Below, one piece after another: positions 18,163-26,963 of a DNA stretch of 64,000 nucleotides (within the stretch, counting starts at the first letter, position 1; every line of letters begins with the position of its first letter). The DNA is from DAIPKP01 sp964545875. GTDB lineage: Bacteria; Synergistota; Synergistia; Synergistales; Aminiphilaceae. Under the pieces are notes generated by a model. That model had not been told where the DNA came from and searched no databases. It saw nothing but the letters and a program-made list of their open reading frames with translations. The stretch spans positions 496,001 through 560,000 of the forward strand of contig CAZJHH010000001.1 of the NCBI GenBank assembly GCA_964545875.1. The letters are read 5' to 3'. A program made the translations under genes and the position numbers.

Positions 18163-18574
18163 GGTTTCGGTCTCCTTGCCTGGAATGTCCGCATATATTT
18201 GGGAAAGAAAAAACATTCCTGGCGCATATCTCTGCGAAGCCGGAAAAGCCACAAACCTCGTCGGAAAAGGTCTTATACGTTTCACGCATAAGTATACCCC
18301 TATTCATCGTTGAGAGAGCGTGGGAAATACGAAATTTATCTTTCCTTGAAGGTATGATAGAACAAGAAAAGAGGCGGAAACAGTCCCCGGACTCCCCTCT
18401 TTTTTTGGGGAATTGATGCCTGAGGAGGAGACGGAAACTCGTGGAGCGAAATTGCGGAGATCTTTTGCACGGGAGAGCTTTCTCCGGGCCGGCAAAAAGT
18501 GTGGTAATTCCCGCAATAAGGGGGAATCTTTTTTTTCGCCCCTGTGGTATTGTAGGAGGAGAAGCGATTTTTTG
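18163..18574. other. Divergent intergenic region
   Basis: About 410 bases between the minus-strand sensor gene and the plus-strand acyl carrier protein unit. A TGGTATTGT at 18546-18554 resembles an extended -10 just before an AGGAGGAG. No other confident promoter, RNA or repeat was recognised. Confidence 0.3.
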
Positions 18575-18670
18575 ATGGATCCGGAGTATGACTTTGAGGT
18601 TCTCGGTCTTTTTCCCCCCGGGAGTCCCGGAGGCGCTTACGAAAAATTCCTTTTCATGGGAGGGATATGA
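18575..18670 (+). CDS. Possible 31-residue leader protein before the acyl carrier protein
   Basis: A small frame starting ATGGATCCGGAG and ending in a TGA that overlaps an ATG of the acyl carrier protein gene. AGGAGG lies upstream but at a long spacing (about 14 bases). The composition is protein-like, with GC-rich third positions. It could be a translated leader that couples to the next gene. It may equally be chance. Confidence 0.3.
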   Translation: MDPEYDFEVLGLFPPGSPGGAYEKFLFMGGI

Positions 18671-18672
18671 AG

Positions 18673-18936
18673 ATGGATGCGAACAAAATAGAGGAGCGGG
18701 TTATCAAGATTATCCGCCGGGAGCTTGATGTGGATCCCTCCAGAGAGGTGCTTATGTCTACCACCCTGGAGAGCCTGGATTTCGACTCTCTCAACATGAT
18801 GGACGTGGTGCTGGAGATTGAGCAGGAATATGCCGTTCGGGTGAGCGAGGACGAAGTGGAGTTCTTTCTCTTCGTGGGAGATCTTGTGCGGTACGTGCAA
18901 AAGAAGGTGGGAGAGCGGGAGAAGAACGCATCCTGA
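18673..18936 (+). CDS. Acyl carrier protein-like protein
   Basis: An 87-residue acidic carrier protein. The phosphopantetheine site is the Ser of the DSL motif in LDFDSLNMMDVVLEIEQEY, flanked by the usual helix II. The length and the LESLDFDSL context match acyl carrier proteins. No fatty acid or polyketide synthesis genes are nearby, so it is an orphan carrier and could serve a specialised pathway. The ATG at 18673 was preferred over an ATG six bases earlier because GGGAGGG lies about 8 bases upstream. Confidence 0.85.
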   Translation: MDANKIEERVIKIIRRELDVDPSREVLMSTTLESLDFDSLNMMDVVLEIEQEYAVRVSEDEVEFFLFVGDLVRYVQKKVGEREKNAS

Positions 18937-18999
18937 TCTCCCCCCGCTAAAGAACGCAGGGCTCAGGCAAAGCCTGTGGATAATGTCCGTATGATGCGA

Positions 19000-19029
19000 A
19001 GAGGCTCCCCTTTCGAAAGGGGAGCCTCT
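19000..19029. terminator. Perfect palindrome between convergent genes
   Basis: A perfect 30-base inverted repeat: arms AGAGGCTCCCC and GGGGAGCCTCT around TTTCGAAA. It lies between the acyl carrier gene (plus) and the FCD regulator (minus) and overlaps the regulator's stop codon. Neither side has a U tract, so it may be a weak bidirectional terminator or an RNA-stabilising hairpin. Confidence 0.55.
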
Positions 19030-19750
19030 ATGCTTCGGAGCGAAGTGCCGTTTGCACGTCCCGGATGAGGTTGTCGATGTGCTGAAGCATGGCCTCCTCC
19101 GCTTGCCGGGGGTCTTTCCGGGCAATGGCCTGGGCGATGGCCTGGTGATCTCCTCCCAGCACGTATTCTCCCTGGGCGCGGATGGAGACGAAAAGATTGC
19201 GGATTGCCGCATTTTGCCGCACCAGGCGCAGAGCCGCCGCAAGAACCTTGTTTTTTGCGGCCTCTGCGATGGATTCGTGGAAGGTGCGGTCCATCACCGC
19301 CACCTGGGTGTTTCCCCGGGTGTGGTTGTCCAGGATATCTCCGTAGGTAAGAATCTTGGCGATATCCTCTTCGGTTCCCCGGAGAGCCGCAAGGCGGCTG
19401 GTTTCTCGTTCGATGGCCCGCCGGGCGAGAAGGACGTCGAGAAGCTGTTCCGGAGAATGCCCCTGGAGGGTCTGGAAAAATGTTTCCGCCAAAGATCGCT
19501 GGTGTTCCTCCTGGTTCCATTCCCGAACCAGGGCGATTCCTTCTTCCGAGAGGATACGCCCCTTGTTGCTCACCTGTTGTACATATCCCTTCTGTTCCAA
19601 TGCCCAGAGCAGCCTTCCCGCGGTGGCCATGCTGATCTCCACCCCCAGAGACTCCAGGGCCAGAGAAAGGGCACTGGCCCCCAGAGGTTTTTTTGAATCC
19701 TGAAGAATGGAAAGCACCGCATGTTCCAGGGATTTTGATTGTTCTTCCAT
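19028..19750 (-). CDS. FCD-domain transcriptional regulator
   Basis: A 240-residue DNA-binding regulator. Residues about 8-75 form a winged helix of the NrpR/RNase R type (AVLSILQDSKKPLGASALSL, then GRLLWALEQKGYVQQ) rather than the common GntR type. The rest is an FCD ligand-binding helical bundle with its metal-binding residues: Asp and His in DRTFHESIAE, His in GGDHQAIAQAI and His in LQHIDN. FCD regulators usually sense carboxylates or amino acids. The ATG at 19750 was preferred because GAGGAGG lies about 8 bases upstream. It is divergent from the peptide-uptake operon, a likely target. Its own promoter carries an inverted repeat at the -10 region. Confidence 0.82.
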   Translation of the reverse strand: MEEQSKSLEHAVLSILQDSKKPLGASALSLALESLGVEISMATAGRLLWALEQKGYVQQVSNKGRILSEEGIALVREWNQEEHQRSLAETFFQTLQGHSPEQLLDVLLARRAIERETSRLAALRGTEEDIAKILTYGDILDNHTRGNTQVAVMDRTFHESIAEAAKNKVLAAALRLVRQNAAIRNLFVSIRAQGEYVLGGDHQAIAQAIARKDPRQAEEAMLQHIDNLIRDVQTALRSEA

Positions 19751-19825
19751 TTTCATATCCTCCTCGCGCCCGGGGGATGAAAGATCGTTTTCGGAGAAAA
19801 CTTGTCATTGATGATGAGTGTCTAT

Positions 19826-19854
19826 ACTCTACTAAAGTCCCTCCGAGGCGTCAA
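19826..19854 (-). promoter_or_regulatory. Promoter of the FCD regulator with an overlapping inverted repeat
   Basis: On the minus strand TTGACG (19854-19849) and TAGAGT (19831-19826) are separated by 17 bases. GAGT and ACTC (19816-19829) form a short inverted repeat across the -10 and the probable start site, which would fit autoregulation. Confidence 0.55.
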
Positions 19855-20023
19855 GAACGTTTTCTCCGAGGAGAGATAAGGGATATTGTTTCCAAAGAAA
19901 TCTGGCAGGGAATCCTTGAAAATAAAGAGTTTTTTGGGAACTCTCGGAAAAGGTGGGCCTTTTTTTGCAAAGATTCCTGATGGTATATTGCCCGAATTTT
20001 TTGCCCCTTCACGAAAAAAACCC

Positions 20024-20052
20024 TTTCCAAAGGAGCGTTTTTTTTCTATAAT
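20024..20052 (+). promoter_or_regulatory. Promoter of the peptide-uptake operon
   Basis: TTTCCA (20024-20029) and TATAAT (20047-20052) are separated by 17 bases. The -10 is perfect and the -35 matches four of six. Confidence 0.55.
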
Positions 20053-20251
20053 CAACTTTGGAAGCTCCAGAGAGGCCCTCCTCGATAGTCATCTTTGATG
20101 AGTAAAAATTGAAGAAAGGCTTCTGCAGACCTCTTCTGCATGGGGAGGTAAACGAGGGCCGGAAAGAGCGTTTCTTGAGCATTGCGGCGGTGTGTGTAGG
20201 TTTATGGAAAGCATCTTTAATGGATGTATCCCGGAAAGGGGGAAGCGTATC

Positions 20252-21850
20252 GTGAAAAATCGTAAGGTTTTGCGGATGTGGGGTATGGCGTTGCTTGTTC
20301 TTTTTGTGAGTGCCTTTGGAGCTTTCGGAGGAGAAAAGGTTATCCAGATTGCCGGTTTCGAGCCGGGTACGTGTGACGTGCAGAAGACCACTTCGGAATA
20401 CTTTGTTCCCATCAACTGTTTCGACCGCCTGGTGGAGTGCGTCACCGGAGAGAACGGGTATCCCGAACTGGTGCCGGGTCTCGCGGAGAGCTGGGAGGTT
20501 TCCGAGGACGGCCTGGTGTATACCTTTCATCTTCGCAAGGGCGTGAAATTCCACAACGGCGAAGAGCTCAAGGCGGATGACGTCATTTATACCTTCGATC
20601 GTATGCTCGACCCGGAAACCAAGGCGTTGAACACGAACAATTTCGATCATGTCCTCGGCGCCCAGGCCCGGATGGACGGGGAGACTCCCACCACCGAGGG
20701 ATTCAAGGCTTTGGACGACTACACCGTACAGATTACTCTCCGGGAGCCCTTCGCACCCTTCCTCGCCAGGCTTTCCGATTACGCTTCCAGCGTTTATAAT
20801 CGTAAGTTCACCGAAGAGGTGGAGCAGGATTTCGGCCTTTCCGCAGAGACCGTCTGCGGTACTGGTGCCTTCAAGCTTGCGGAGTACGTGCTGAATGACC
20901 ATCTCGTTCTGGAAGCCTTCGACGACTACTATCAGGGGCGCTCCAAGCTGGATAAGGTGATAGCCAAGATCATCCCCGATGCGGAGACCATGCGGATGAT
21001 GTTCGAGACCGGAGAGATCGACATTTTCGACTGCGATCAGGCCATCTCCCAGCTTCCCTACTTCCTCGGCAATCCCAAGTGGAAAGATCACATCCACAAG
21101 GGGCTTCGGGTGGGGATCTACTACGTGCATTTGAACCAGCTCAAGGAGCCCTTCACGGATGTGCGGGTGCGCAAGGCCTTCCAGATGGCGGTGGACCGCC
21201 AGAAGATCCTCGAGAGCATGTTCCACGGGGACGGCGTGCTGGCCAATGGTCTCATGCCCAAGGGACTTATCGGATACAATCCGGATATTCAGAAAATCGA
21301 ATACAACCCCGAAAAGGCCAAGGCGCTTCTCGCGGAGGCGGGATATCCCGACGGAGTGGATATGGCCCTCGTGCAGGTTTCCGGCTGGTCCAACAAGTGG
21401 GTCCGGATGAACGAAATTATCCAGGCCATGGTAAAGAAGGCTGGATTCAACGTGGAGATCAAGCAGATGGATGAGGCTTCCTACTATTCCATCCGCAACA
21501 AGGGAGACATGGATCCCTACACCCAGAGCTGGTCCTTCGGCGTGAACGATCCCGACAGCATTTTCTACATGTTCTTCGCGGATAACGACGGAGGGCGCCA
21601 TCGCTCCTGGAACAACCAGAACAAGCAGTCCATCGAGGATATCAAGCGGGCCCGCACCATTATCAATCCCGAAGAGCGCCTCGCTCTCTACCGGGCCATC
21701 GAGAATACTCTGGTCCACGAGGATGCGGCAATTCTTCCCCTCTTCTCGGTGGATCACCTCTACGTGGTGAATCCTCGCGTCAAGGGTTTCCAGGTTCCCT
21801 GGACTGGCTGGAGCGATATGAGCTATTTCGGCATGGACGTAGAGGAGTAG
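20252..21850 (+). CDS. Peptide-binding protein of ABC importer (SBP family 5)
   Basis: An extracytoplasmic solute-binding protein of about 532 residues. The start MKNRKVLRMWGMALLVLFVSAFGAFG is a signal peptide, probably cleaved before GEKVIQ; no lipobox is present. Family motifs are clear: YPELVPGLAESWEVSEDGLV, YTFHLRKGVKFHNGEELKAD and GTGAFKLAEY. A GTG at 20252 was chosen because AAGGGGG lies upstream and the basic signal-peptide start follows directly; an ATG at 20204 would add 16 residues. It is the first gene of the peptide operon and is followed by a structured gap before dppB. Confidence 0.9.
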   Translation: MKNRKVLRMWGMALLVLFVSAFGAFGGEKVIQIAGFEPGTCDVQKTTSEYFVPINCFDRLVECVTGENGYPELVPGLAESWEVSEDGLVYTFHLRKGVKFHNGEELKADDVIYTFDRMLDPETKALNTNNFDHVLGAQARMDGETPTTEGFKALDDYTVQITLREPFAPFLARLSDYASSVYNRKFTEEVEQDFGLSAETVCGTGAFKLAEYVLNDHLVLEAFDDYYQGRSKLDKVIAKIIPDAETMRMMFETGEIDIFDCDQAISQLPYFLGNPKWKDHIHKGLRVGIYYVHLNQLKEPFTDVRVRKAFQMAVDRQKILESMFHGDGVLANGLMPKGLIGYNPDIQKIEYNPEKAKALLAEAGYPDGVDMALVQVSGWSNKWVRMNEIIQAMVKKAGFNVEIKQMDEASYYSIRNKGDMDPYTQSWSFGVNDPDSIFYMFFADNDGGRHRSWNNQNKQSIEDIKRARTIINPEERLALYRAIENTLVHEDAAILPLFSVDHLYVVNPRVKGFQVPWTGWSDMSYFGMDVEE

Positions 21851-21871
21851 CAGTTCTTGCCGGGACGTATC

Positions 21872-21990
21872 CGTGGCTTATAGCTGGTTGTAATAGGGAA
21901 GTCGAAAATACGAATCGGGAACCAAGAACCGCTACATAAAAGCCACGAATATAAAGTCGGAAGGCATGGGGAGCTCCTGATTTCTTGGTT
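21872..21990. repeat. Interleaved inverted repeats after the binding-protein gene
   Basis: Two perfect inverted repeats interlock: CGTGGCTT (21872-21879) with AAGCCACG (21940-21947), and AACCAAGAA (21920-21928) with TTCTTGGTT (21982-21990). Because the arms alternate, the RNA could form a pseudoknot or two alternative structures. Confidence 0.5.
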
Positions 21991-22027
21991 GAAAACGAGA
22001 AAATTTCCCCCTTTGCCGGATAGCATG

Positions 22028-22062
22028 AAGGCGTCGCAGGGAGACTCCCCGCGACGCCTTTT
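22028..22062 (+). terminator. Hairpin between binding protein and permease genes
   Basis: AAGGCGTCGC (22028-22037) pairs with GCGACGCCTT (22051-22060), with further inner pairing, followed by only TT. It probably attenuates transcription into dppB or protects the 3' end of the binding-protein mRNA. Confidence 0.6.
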
Positions 22063-22089
22063 ACAAAAGACGAAAAAGTAGGTGAATCC

Positions 22090-23013
22090 ATGGGGCGTTA
22101 CATTCTTCGGCGAATTCTCATTTCCATTCCCGTTCTTATCGGCATCACCCTTCTGCTCTTTTTCCTTCTCAACGTTATTCCGGGAGATCCCGTGGCCCTC
22201 ATGCTCAAAGAGAAGGCGGATCCCGACGTGATTGCCCGGGTGCGCACCCAGATGCATCTGGATGACCCCTGGCCGGTACGGTACGTGCGGTTTCTCGGAG
22301 GAGCTCTCAAGGGCGATCTGGGAGTCTCCTACAAGCTTCGGAGGCCCGTATCCACCCTCATCCTGAAGGCCTTTCCCAACACCTTGATGCTTGCGGTTTC
22401 CGCAGCCATCGTGGCGTGGATTATCGGCATACCTGCGGGAATTCTTTCGGCGGTAAAACAGTATTCCCTGCCGGATCATTTCTTTATGGGTTTTTCCCTT
22501 CTGGGAGTCTCCATGCCCGTCTTCTGGTCCGCCCTGCTTTTCCAGTACGTTTTCGGGGTCAAGTTGGGGATTCTTCCTGTGGCGGGCTTTTACGGCTGGC
22601 AATACCTCATTCTTCCCGCCATCGTTCTCGGATGGAGCTCCTGCGGTACCGTGGCAAGGCTTACCCGATCCAGCCTTCTCGAGGTAATGCGGTCCGATTA
22701 CATTCGTACCGCCCGGTCCAAGGGAGTGCGCGAGATTATGGTAATTTCCGGGCATGCCCTCAAGAACTCCCTGCTTCCGGTGATCACCATCATGGCCATG
22801 CAGGTGGCCTTTCTCCTTTCGGGATCCGTCATTACCGAGAGCATTTTCGGCATCCCCGGAGTGGGACGTATCGCCATCATGGCCATTCAGAATCGGGATA
22901 TGCCCCTGCTGCAGGGGTCCGTGCTTTTTACCACGGTGCTCGTCATTCTGGGCAATTTGGTGGCGGATTTGCTCTATTCCACCCTGGATCCCCGGATCCG
23001 GTGCGATCGCTAG
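22090..23013 (+). CDS. dppB: Peptide ABC transporter permease, DppB type
   Basis: An inner-membrane permease of 307 residues. The N-terminus MGRYILRRILISIPVLIGIT and NVIPGDPVALMLKEKAD are the DppB signature. The EAA loop reads TARSKGVREIMVISGHALKN, and the terminus LLYSTLDPRIRCDR is typical. It begins the membrane part of the operon, about 240 bases after the binding-protein stop. It partners with the DppC permease that follows. Confidence 0.94.
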   Translation: MGRYILRRILISIPVLIGITLLLFFLLNVIPGDPVALMLKEKADPDVIARVRTQMHLDDPWPVRYVRFLGGALKGDLGVSYKLRRPVSTLILKAFPNTLMLAVSAAIVAWIIGIPAGILSAVKQYSLPDHFFMGFSLLGVSMPVFWSALLFQYVFGVKLGILPVAGFYGWQYLILPAIVLGWSSCGTVARLTRSSLLEVMRSDYIRTARSKGVREIMVISGHALKNSLLPVITIMAMQVAFLLSGSVITESIFGIPGVGRIAIMAIQNRDMPLLQGSVLFTTVLVILGNLVADLLYSTLDPRIRCDR

Positions 23014-23028
23014 GAGGTGCGGACGAAG

Positions 23029-23940
23029 ATGGATACCGTAAACAACATGGCTCCGGAAAAGGAAGATGCTCTCCAGCCTTTGGAGGAACGCCTGGGAGTG
23101 CCTTCTCTTTTTCAGGATCTTCTCCGGGCTTTCCGGCAGAACCGCATGGCTTCTCTGGGCCTCGTGATCGTATTGATTCTTACGGTGCTTGCCGTGGCGG
23201 CTCCGGTGCTCACTCCCTACGATCCCTACGAAGTGGATCTCGATAACCAGCTTCTGGCTCCGAGTTGGAGTCACTGGTTCGGTACGGATATGTTCGGCCG
23301 GGATCTGCTTACCCGGGTGATCTACGGTGCCCGGATATCTCTGGTTATCGGTCTGGTACCGAGCTTCTTCTCCATGTTCATCGGCACGGTACTGGGTATT
23401 CTGGCGGGATATTACGGAGGGTGGACGGATTTCTGGATCATGCGCCTGGCGGATATGGTGCTGGCCTTTCCGTCGCTGCTTCTGGCCATGTGTTTCATGT
23501 ATACCCTGGGGGCCACCCTCTTCAATATCTTCATCGCCCTGAGCCTGGTAGGTTGGGCCACCACCGCCCGGGTGGTGCGCTCTCAAACCCTCTCCTTCAA
23601 GGAAAAGGAGTTCGTCGAGGCCGCCCGGGCCATTGGGGTGCGGCGTCGCACCATCATGATCCGGCACATTTTTCCCAACTGCCTTCCCGCTCTGGTGGTG
23701 CTCTTTACCCTTCGCATACCCCAGGCCATCATGTCCGAGGCCTCCCTCAGCTTTCTCGGAGTAGGAGCCCAGCCTCCCACCCCGAGCTGGGGTCTTCTGG
23801 TCTCCCGGGGCAAGGAGTTTCTTTTTTCCGCTCCCTGGGTGGCGATTCTTCCGGGGGTGGCCATTCTCGTTACAGTGCTGGGGTTCAACTTCATGGGAGA
23901 CGGCCTGAGAGACGCCATCGATCCCTACATGAAGGACTAG
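23029..23940 (+). CDS. dppC: Peptide ABC transporter permease, DppC type
   Basis: An inner-membrane permease of 303 residues. It has the usual cytoplasmic start (LLRAFRQNRMASLGLVIVLI), the motif FGTDMFGRDLLTRVIYGAR, the EAA loop EAARAIGVRRRTIMIRHIFP and the terminus DGLRDAIDPYMKD. The ATG at 23029 follows AGGAGG by about 11 bases; a GTG at 23017 overlaps that ribosome site. The periplasmic loop is short compared with the DppC of the first importer. Confidence 0.93.
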   Translation: MDTVNNMAPEKEDALQPLEERLGVPSLFQDLLRAFRQNRMASLGLVIVLILTVLAVAAPVLTPYDPYEVDLDNQLLAPSWSHWFGTDMFGRDLLTRVIYGARISLVIGLVPSFFSMFIGTVLGILAGYYGGWTDFWIMRLADMVLAFPSLLLAMCFMYTLGATLFNIFIALSLVGWATTARVVRSQTLSFKEKEFVEAARAIGVRRRTIMIRHIFPNCLPALVVLFTLRIPQAIMSEASLSFLGVGAQPPTPSWGLLVSRGKEFLFSAPWVAILPGVAILVTVLGFNFMGDGLRDAIDPYMKD

Positions 23941-23957
23941 GGAAAGGAGGAGGAGCA

Positions 23958-24950
23958 GTGACGAACCATACTCTTGAAGTGCGTAATCTGAAAACCCATT
24001 TCTACACCAGCCGGGGAATCATTCCCGCGGTGGATGGGGTATCCTTCCATGTCCCCAAGGGTAAAATCACGGGACTCGTGGGAGAATCCGGCTGCGGCAA
24101 GAGCGTGACCTCCCTTTCCGTGATGGGACTGGTTTCTTCGCCGGGGCGTATCGTGGAGGGAGAGATTCTTTTCGAGGGCACCGATCTCGCTCGCAAAACT
24201 CCCCGGGAGATGTGCTCTATTCGGGGAAAGGATCTCTCCATGATCTTTCAGGAGCCCATGACATCCCTGAATCCCGTGCATACCGTGGGCAAGCAGGTGG
24301 GAGAAGTGCTGCGGCTTCATACGTCCATGAAAAAGAAGGAGCGCCGGGATGCGGTGGTCCATATGCTCGATCTCGTGGGAATTCCCGAACCTTCCTCCCG
24401 GTGCCGGTGCTATCCGCATCAGCTTTCCGGGGGACTCCGGCAGAGGGTGATGATCGCCATGGCCTTGATCTGCGAGCCGAAACTCCTCATTGCGGATGAG
24501 CCCACCACGGCGCTGGACGTCACCATTCAGGCCCAGATTCTTCAGCTTATGCTGGACCTGCTGCATCGGATCCATACGTCCATCATTCTCATCACTCATG
24601 ACCTTGGAGTGGTGGCGGAGGTGTGCGATTACGTGAACGTCATGTATGCCGGAAAGGTGGTGGAATCCGCCCGGGTCTTCGAACTCTTCGAGAATCCCAT
24701 GCATCCCTATACTCAGGGGCTTCTCCGATCCATTCCGAGCATCGAAAACGGGAAAGAGCGGCAGAAACTGTACACCATCGAAGGTTCCGTGCCGAGCATG
24801 CTTCATCTTCCCCGGGGGTGTGCCTTTGCTCCGCGGTGCGACCGGGCTCTTCCCCGCTGTTTCGAAGAGGCTCCGGAGCTGGAAAACCGGGAAGGAGAGC
24901 ACGGAGTCCGCTGCTGGCGGGCTTCCAAGGTAGGAGGGAGCGCGGCATGA
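23958..24950 (+). CDS. dppD: Peptide ABC transporter ATPase, DppD type
   Basis: A cytoplasmic ATPase of 330 residues. Walker A is GESGCGKSVT, the signature is LSGGLRQRV and Walker B is KLLIADEPTTALD. The C-terminal region has the four-cysteine cluster of DppD proteins (RGCAFAPRCDRALPRC, later GVRCW), which can bind an Fe-S cluster in relatives. GTG at 23958 is preceded by AGGAGGAGGAG. Its stop overlaps the dppF start (ATGA). Confidence 0.94.
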   Translation: MTNHTLEVRNLKTHFYTSRGIIPAVDGVSFHVPKGKITGLVGESGCGKSVTSLSVMGLVSSPGRIVEGEILFEGTDLARKTPREMCSIRGKDLSMIFQEPMTSLNPVHTVGKQVGEVLRLHTSMKKKERRDAVVHMLDLVGIPEPSSRCRCYPHQLSGGLRQRVMIAMALICEPKLLIADEPTTALDVTIQAQILQLMLDLLHRIHTSIILITHDLGVVAEVCDYVNVMYAGKVVESARVFELFENPMHPYTQGLLRSIPSIENGKERQKLYTIEGSVPSMLHLPRGCAFAPRCDRALPRCFEEAPELENREGEHGVRCWRASKVGGSAA

Positions 24951-25915
24951 CGCCTCTTATCAGAGTGGAAAATCTGGTGAAGCACTTTCCTGTCTCTCCG
25001 GGAATTTTCGGAGGAAGCGGCGGTGTGGTCCATGCGGTGGATGGGGTTACCTTTACGGTGGAACGTAGGGAAACCTTTGCTTTGGTGGGAGAGTCCGGAT
25101 GCGGCAAAACCACCCTGGGGCGGCTTTTGCTCCGGCTTCTCGAAAAAACCGAAGGAGAGGTGTTTTTCGAGGACCAGGAAATTTTCTCCCTTTCCATCGA
25201 GAAAATGCGCACGCTCCGAAAGAAAATGCAGATTATCTTTCAGGATCCCTATGCATCTCTAAACCCCCGCATGAGGATACGTTCCATTTTGTCGGAGCCT
25301 CTGGAAACCCATACGGATCTCTCCCAGACCGAAATTCGCTCTCGTGTGGCGGAGCTTCTGGAACTCGTGGGACTTTCTCCCGAGGCCATGGCCAAGTATC
25401 CTCACCAGTTCAGCGGAGGCCAGCGTCAGCGGGTGGGCATCGCCCGGGCCCTGGCGCTCAATCCCGAATTTATCGTGTGTGACGAGGCGGTATCCGCCCT
25501 GGATGTCTCCATTCAAGCCCAGGTGCTCAATCTCCTCAAGGATCTTCAGGAGCGATTCTCTCTTACGTATCTCTTTATCACCCACGATCTCAGCGTGGTG
25601 CGGCATTTGGCGGACCGGGTAAGCGTCATGTTTTTGGGAAAGAGTATGGAGATCGGCAATACCGGAGAAATTTTCGCCTCCCCCCGGCATCCTTATACGA
25701 AGTTCCTCATTTCCGCTGTTCCCGTGCCGGATCCCCGGAAACGGGACCGGGAGAAGATGATTCTCCAGGGAGATATCCCGAGCCCCATCAACCTTCCTTC
25801 GGGATGCCGCTTTCATACCCGGTGCCCCTACGTACAGTCCCGATGCCGGGAGGAGGAGCCCCCCTTCGTTTTTTCCGAAGGGCGCGGCGTGGCGTGTCAT
25901 TACCCTCTGGGGTAG
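24947..25915 (+). CDS. dppF: Peptide ABC transporter ATPase, DppF type
   Basis: The partner ATPase, 322 residues. Walker A GESGCGKTTLG, signature FSGGQRQRVGIA, Walker B FIVCDEAVSALD and switch His in THDLSVV are all intact. The C-terminus carries GCRFHTRCPYVQSRC, the usual cysteine cluster. TAGGAGGGAG precedes the ATG, which overlaps the dppD stop. It is followed directly by murein-peptide hydrolase genes, which points to stem peptides as one substrate of the importer. Confidence 0.94.
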   Translation: MTPLIRVENLVKHFPVSPGIFGGSGGVVHAVDGVTFTVERRETFALVGESGCGKTTLGRLLLRLLEKTEGEVFFEDQEIFSLSIEKMRTLRKKMQIIFQDPYASLNPRMRIRSILSEPLETHTDLSQTEIRSRVAELLELVGLSPEAMAKYPHQFSGGQRQRVGIARALALNPEFIVCDEAVSALDVSIQAQVLNLLKDLQERFSLTYLFITHDLSVVRHLADRVSVMFLGKSMEIGNTGEIFASPRHPYTKFLISAVPVPDPRKRDREKMILQGDIPSPINLPSGCRFHTRCPYVQSRCREEEPPFVFSEGRGVACHYPLG

Positions 25916-26004
25916 GGGCATCTTTCCGGGAAGCCATAGGGTGATCAGGAACGATTTGCCCCATCATGCAGATGGAAAGAAGCATCAGGAAAGGACGATG
26001 TGCA

Positions 26005-26940
26005 ATGCGAAAAGTACCGGCCCTTCGGCCAGGAGATACTCTGGGATTTATCGCTCCTTCCAGCCCGGTTCCTCGGGGAAAGCTGGAGCAGAGCATCGAA
26101 ATAACCGAAGCCCTGGGATTTAACGTGGTGGTGGGAGAGAGCTGTCATGCCTCCTGGGGGTATCTTGCGGGGCCCGACGATCTACGGGCCAAGGATGTCA
26201 ATCGCATGTTCGGGGATCCGGATATTCAAGGCATCTTCTGCGTTCGGGGAGGAGACGGGGCCACCCGGATTCCCGAACGGATCGACATGTCCCTTATCCG
26301 GAACAATCCCAAGGTCTTTCTGGGATACAGCGACATTACGGTGCTTCATCTCATGATTCTTCAAGAGGCGGGGTTCTGCACCTTCCACGGTCCCATGCCG
26401 AGTACGGAATTTGGAAAGGAAACCTTCGAGGGGTACGTGAAGGATTCTCTTCTTCGGGCTCTCACGAACCCCGAACCTCCCGGAGAAATTCTTCCCTATC
26501 CGGGAGCTCCCGCCATGCAAAATCTCGTGCCGGGGGTGGCGGAGGGAGAGCTCACCGGGGGCTGTCTTTCACTTGTCTGTGCCCTTCTGGGAACTCCCTG
26601 GGAAATTGATACCAAAGGGAAAATTCTCGTTTTTGAGGATGTCAACGAAGAACCCTATAAGATCGACCGTATGCTCTGCTCTCTTCGCATGGCGGGAAAG
26701 CTCCGGGATGCGGCGGCGGTGGTGGTGGGACAGATCGAAAAGGCCGAGGCCAAGGATCCCGCGAAAAGCCTCACTCTTGAGGAGGTTTGGGAAAGTCACC
26801 TGGCCTGTCTCGACAAGCCGGTCCTCTTGGGAGGATGCTTCGGACACGGAGAAAAAAAGGCCACCCTCCCCCTGGGAGCCCGGGCTCGGGTGGATAGCGT
26901 CAAGGGGGTTTTCTCGGTTCTGGAATCCGGGGTATACTGA
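26005..26940 (+). CDS. LD-carboxypeptidase (peptidase S66)
   Basis: A cytoplasmic serine peptidase of 311 residues that removes the terminal D-alanine from murein tetrapeptides by cutting the L,D bond. The catalytic triad is in place: Ser109 in LGYSDIT, Glu211 in VFEDVNEEP and His281 in CFGHGEKKATLP. There is no signal peptide. In Bacillus the homologous YkfA gene sits downstream of the dpp genes, the same arrangement as here. ATG at 26005 was chosen because AAGGA lies about 10 bases upstream and homology begins at once. Confidence 0.9.
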   Translation: MRKVPALRPGDTLGFIAPSSPVPRGKLEQSIEITEALGFNVVVGESCHASWGYLAGPDDLRAKDVNRMFGDPDIQGIFCVRGGDGATRIPERIDMSLIRNNPKVFLGYSDITVLHLMILQEAGFCTFHGPMPSTEFGKETFEGYVKDSLLRALTNPEPPGEILPYPGAPAMQNLVPGVAEGELTGGCLSLVCALLGTPWEIDTKGKILVFEDVNEEPYKIDRMLCSLRMAGKLRDAAAVVVGQIEKAEAKDPAKSLTLEEVWESHLACLDKPVLLGGCFGHGEKKATLPLGARARVDSVKGVFSVLESGVY

Positions 26941-26963
26941 GAAGGAAAAGGGAGGTTCGTTTC

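Larger units (their letters stand above)
19751..20251. other. Divergent regulatory region between FCD regulator and peptide operon
   Basis: About 500 AT-rich bases holding the regulator promoter (19826-19854) and the operon promoter (20024-20052). The binding-protein mRNA would have a leader of nearly 200 bases. I saw no known riboswitch in it. Confidence 0.4.

Noticed and set aside
21823..23667. A 614-codon open frame on the minus strand
   Set aside because: It is antisense to dppB and dppC; its composition (His- and Gly-rich, few hydrophobic segments) is typical of a shadow frame.
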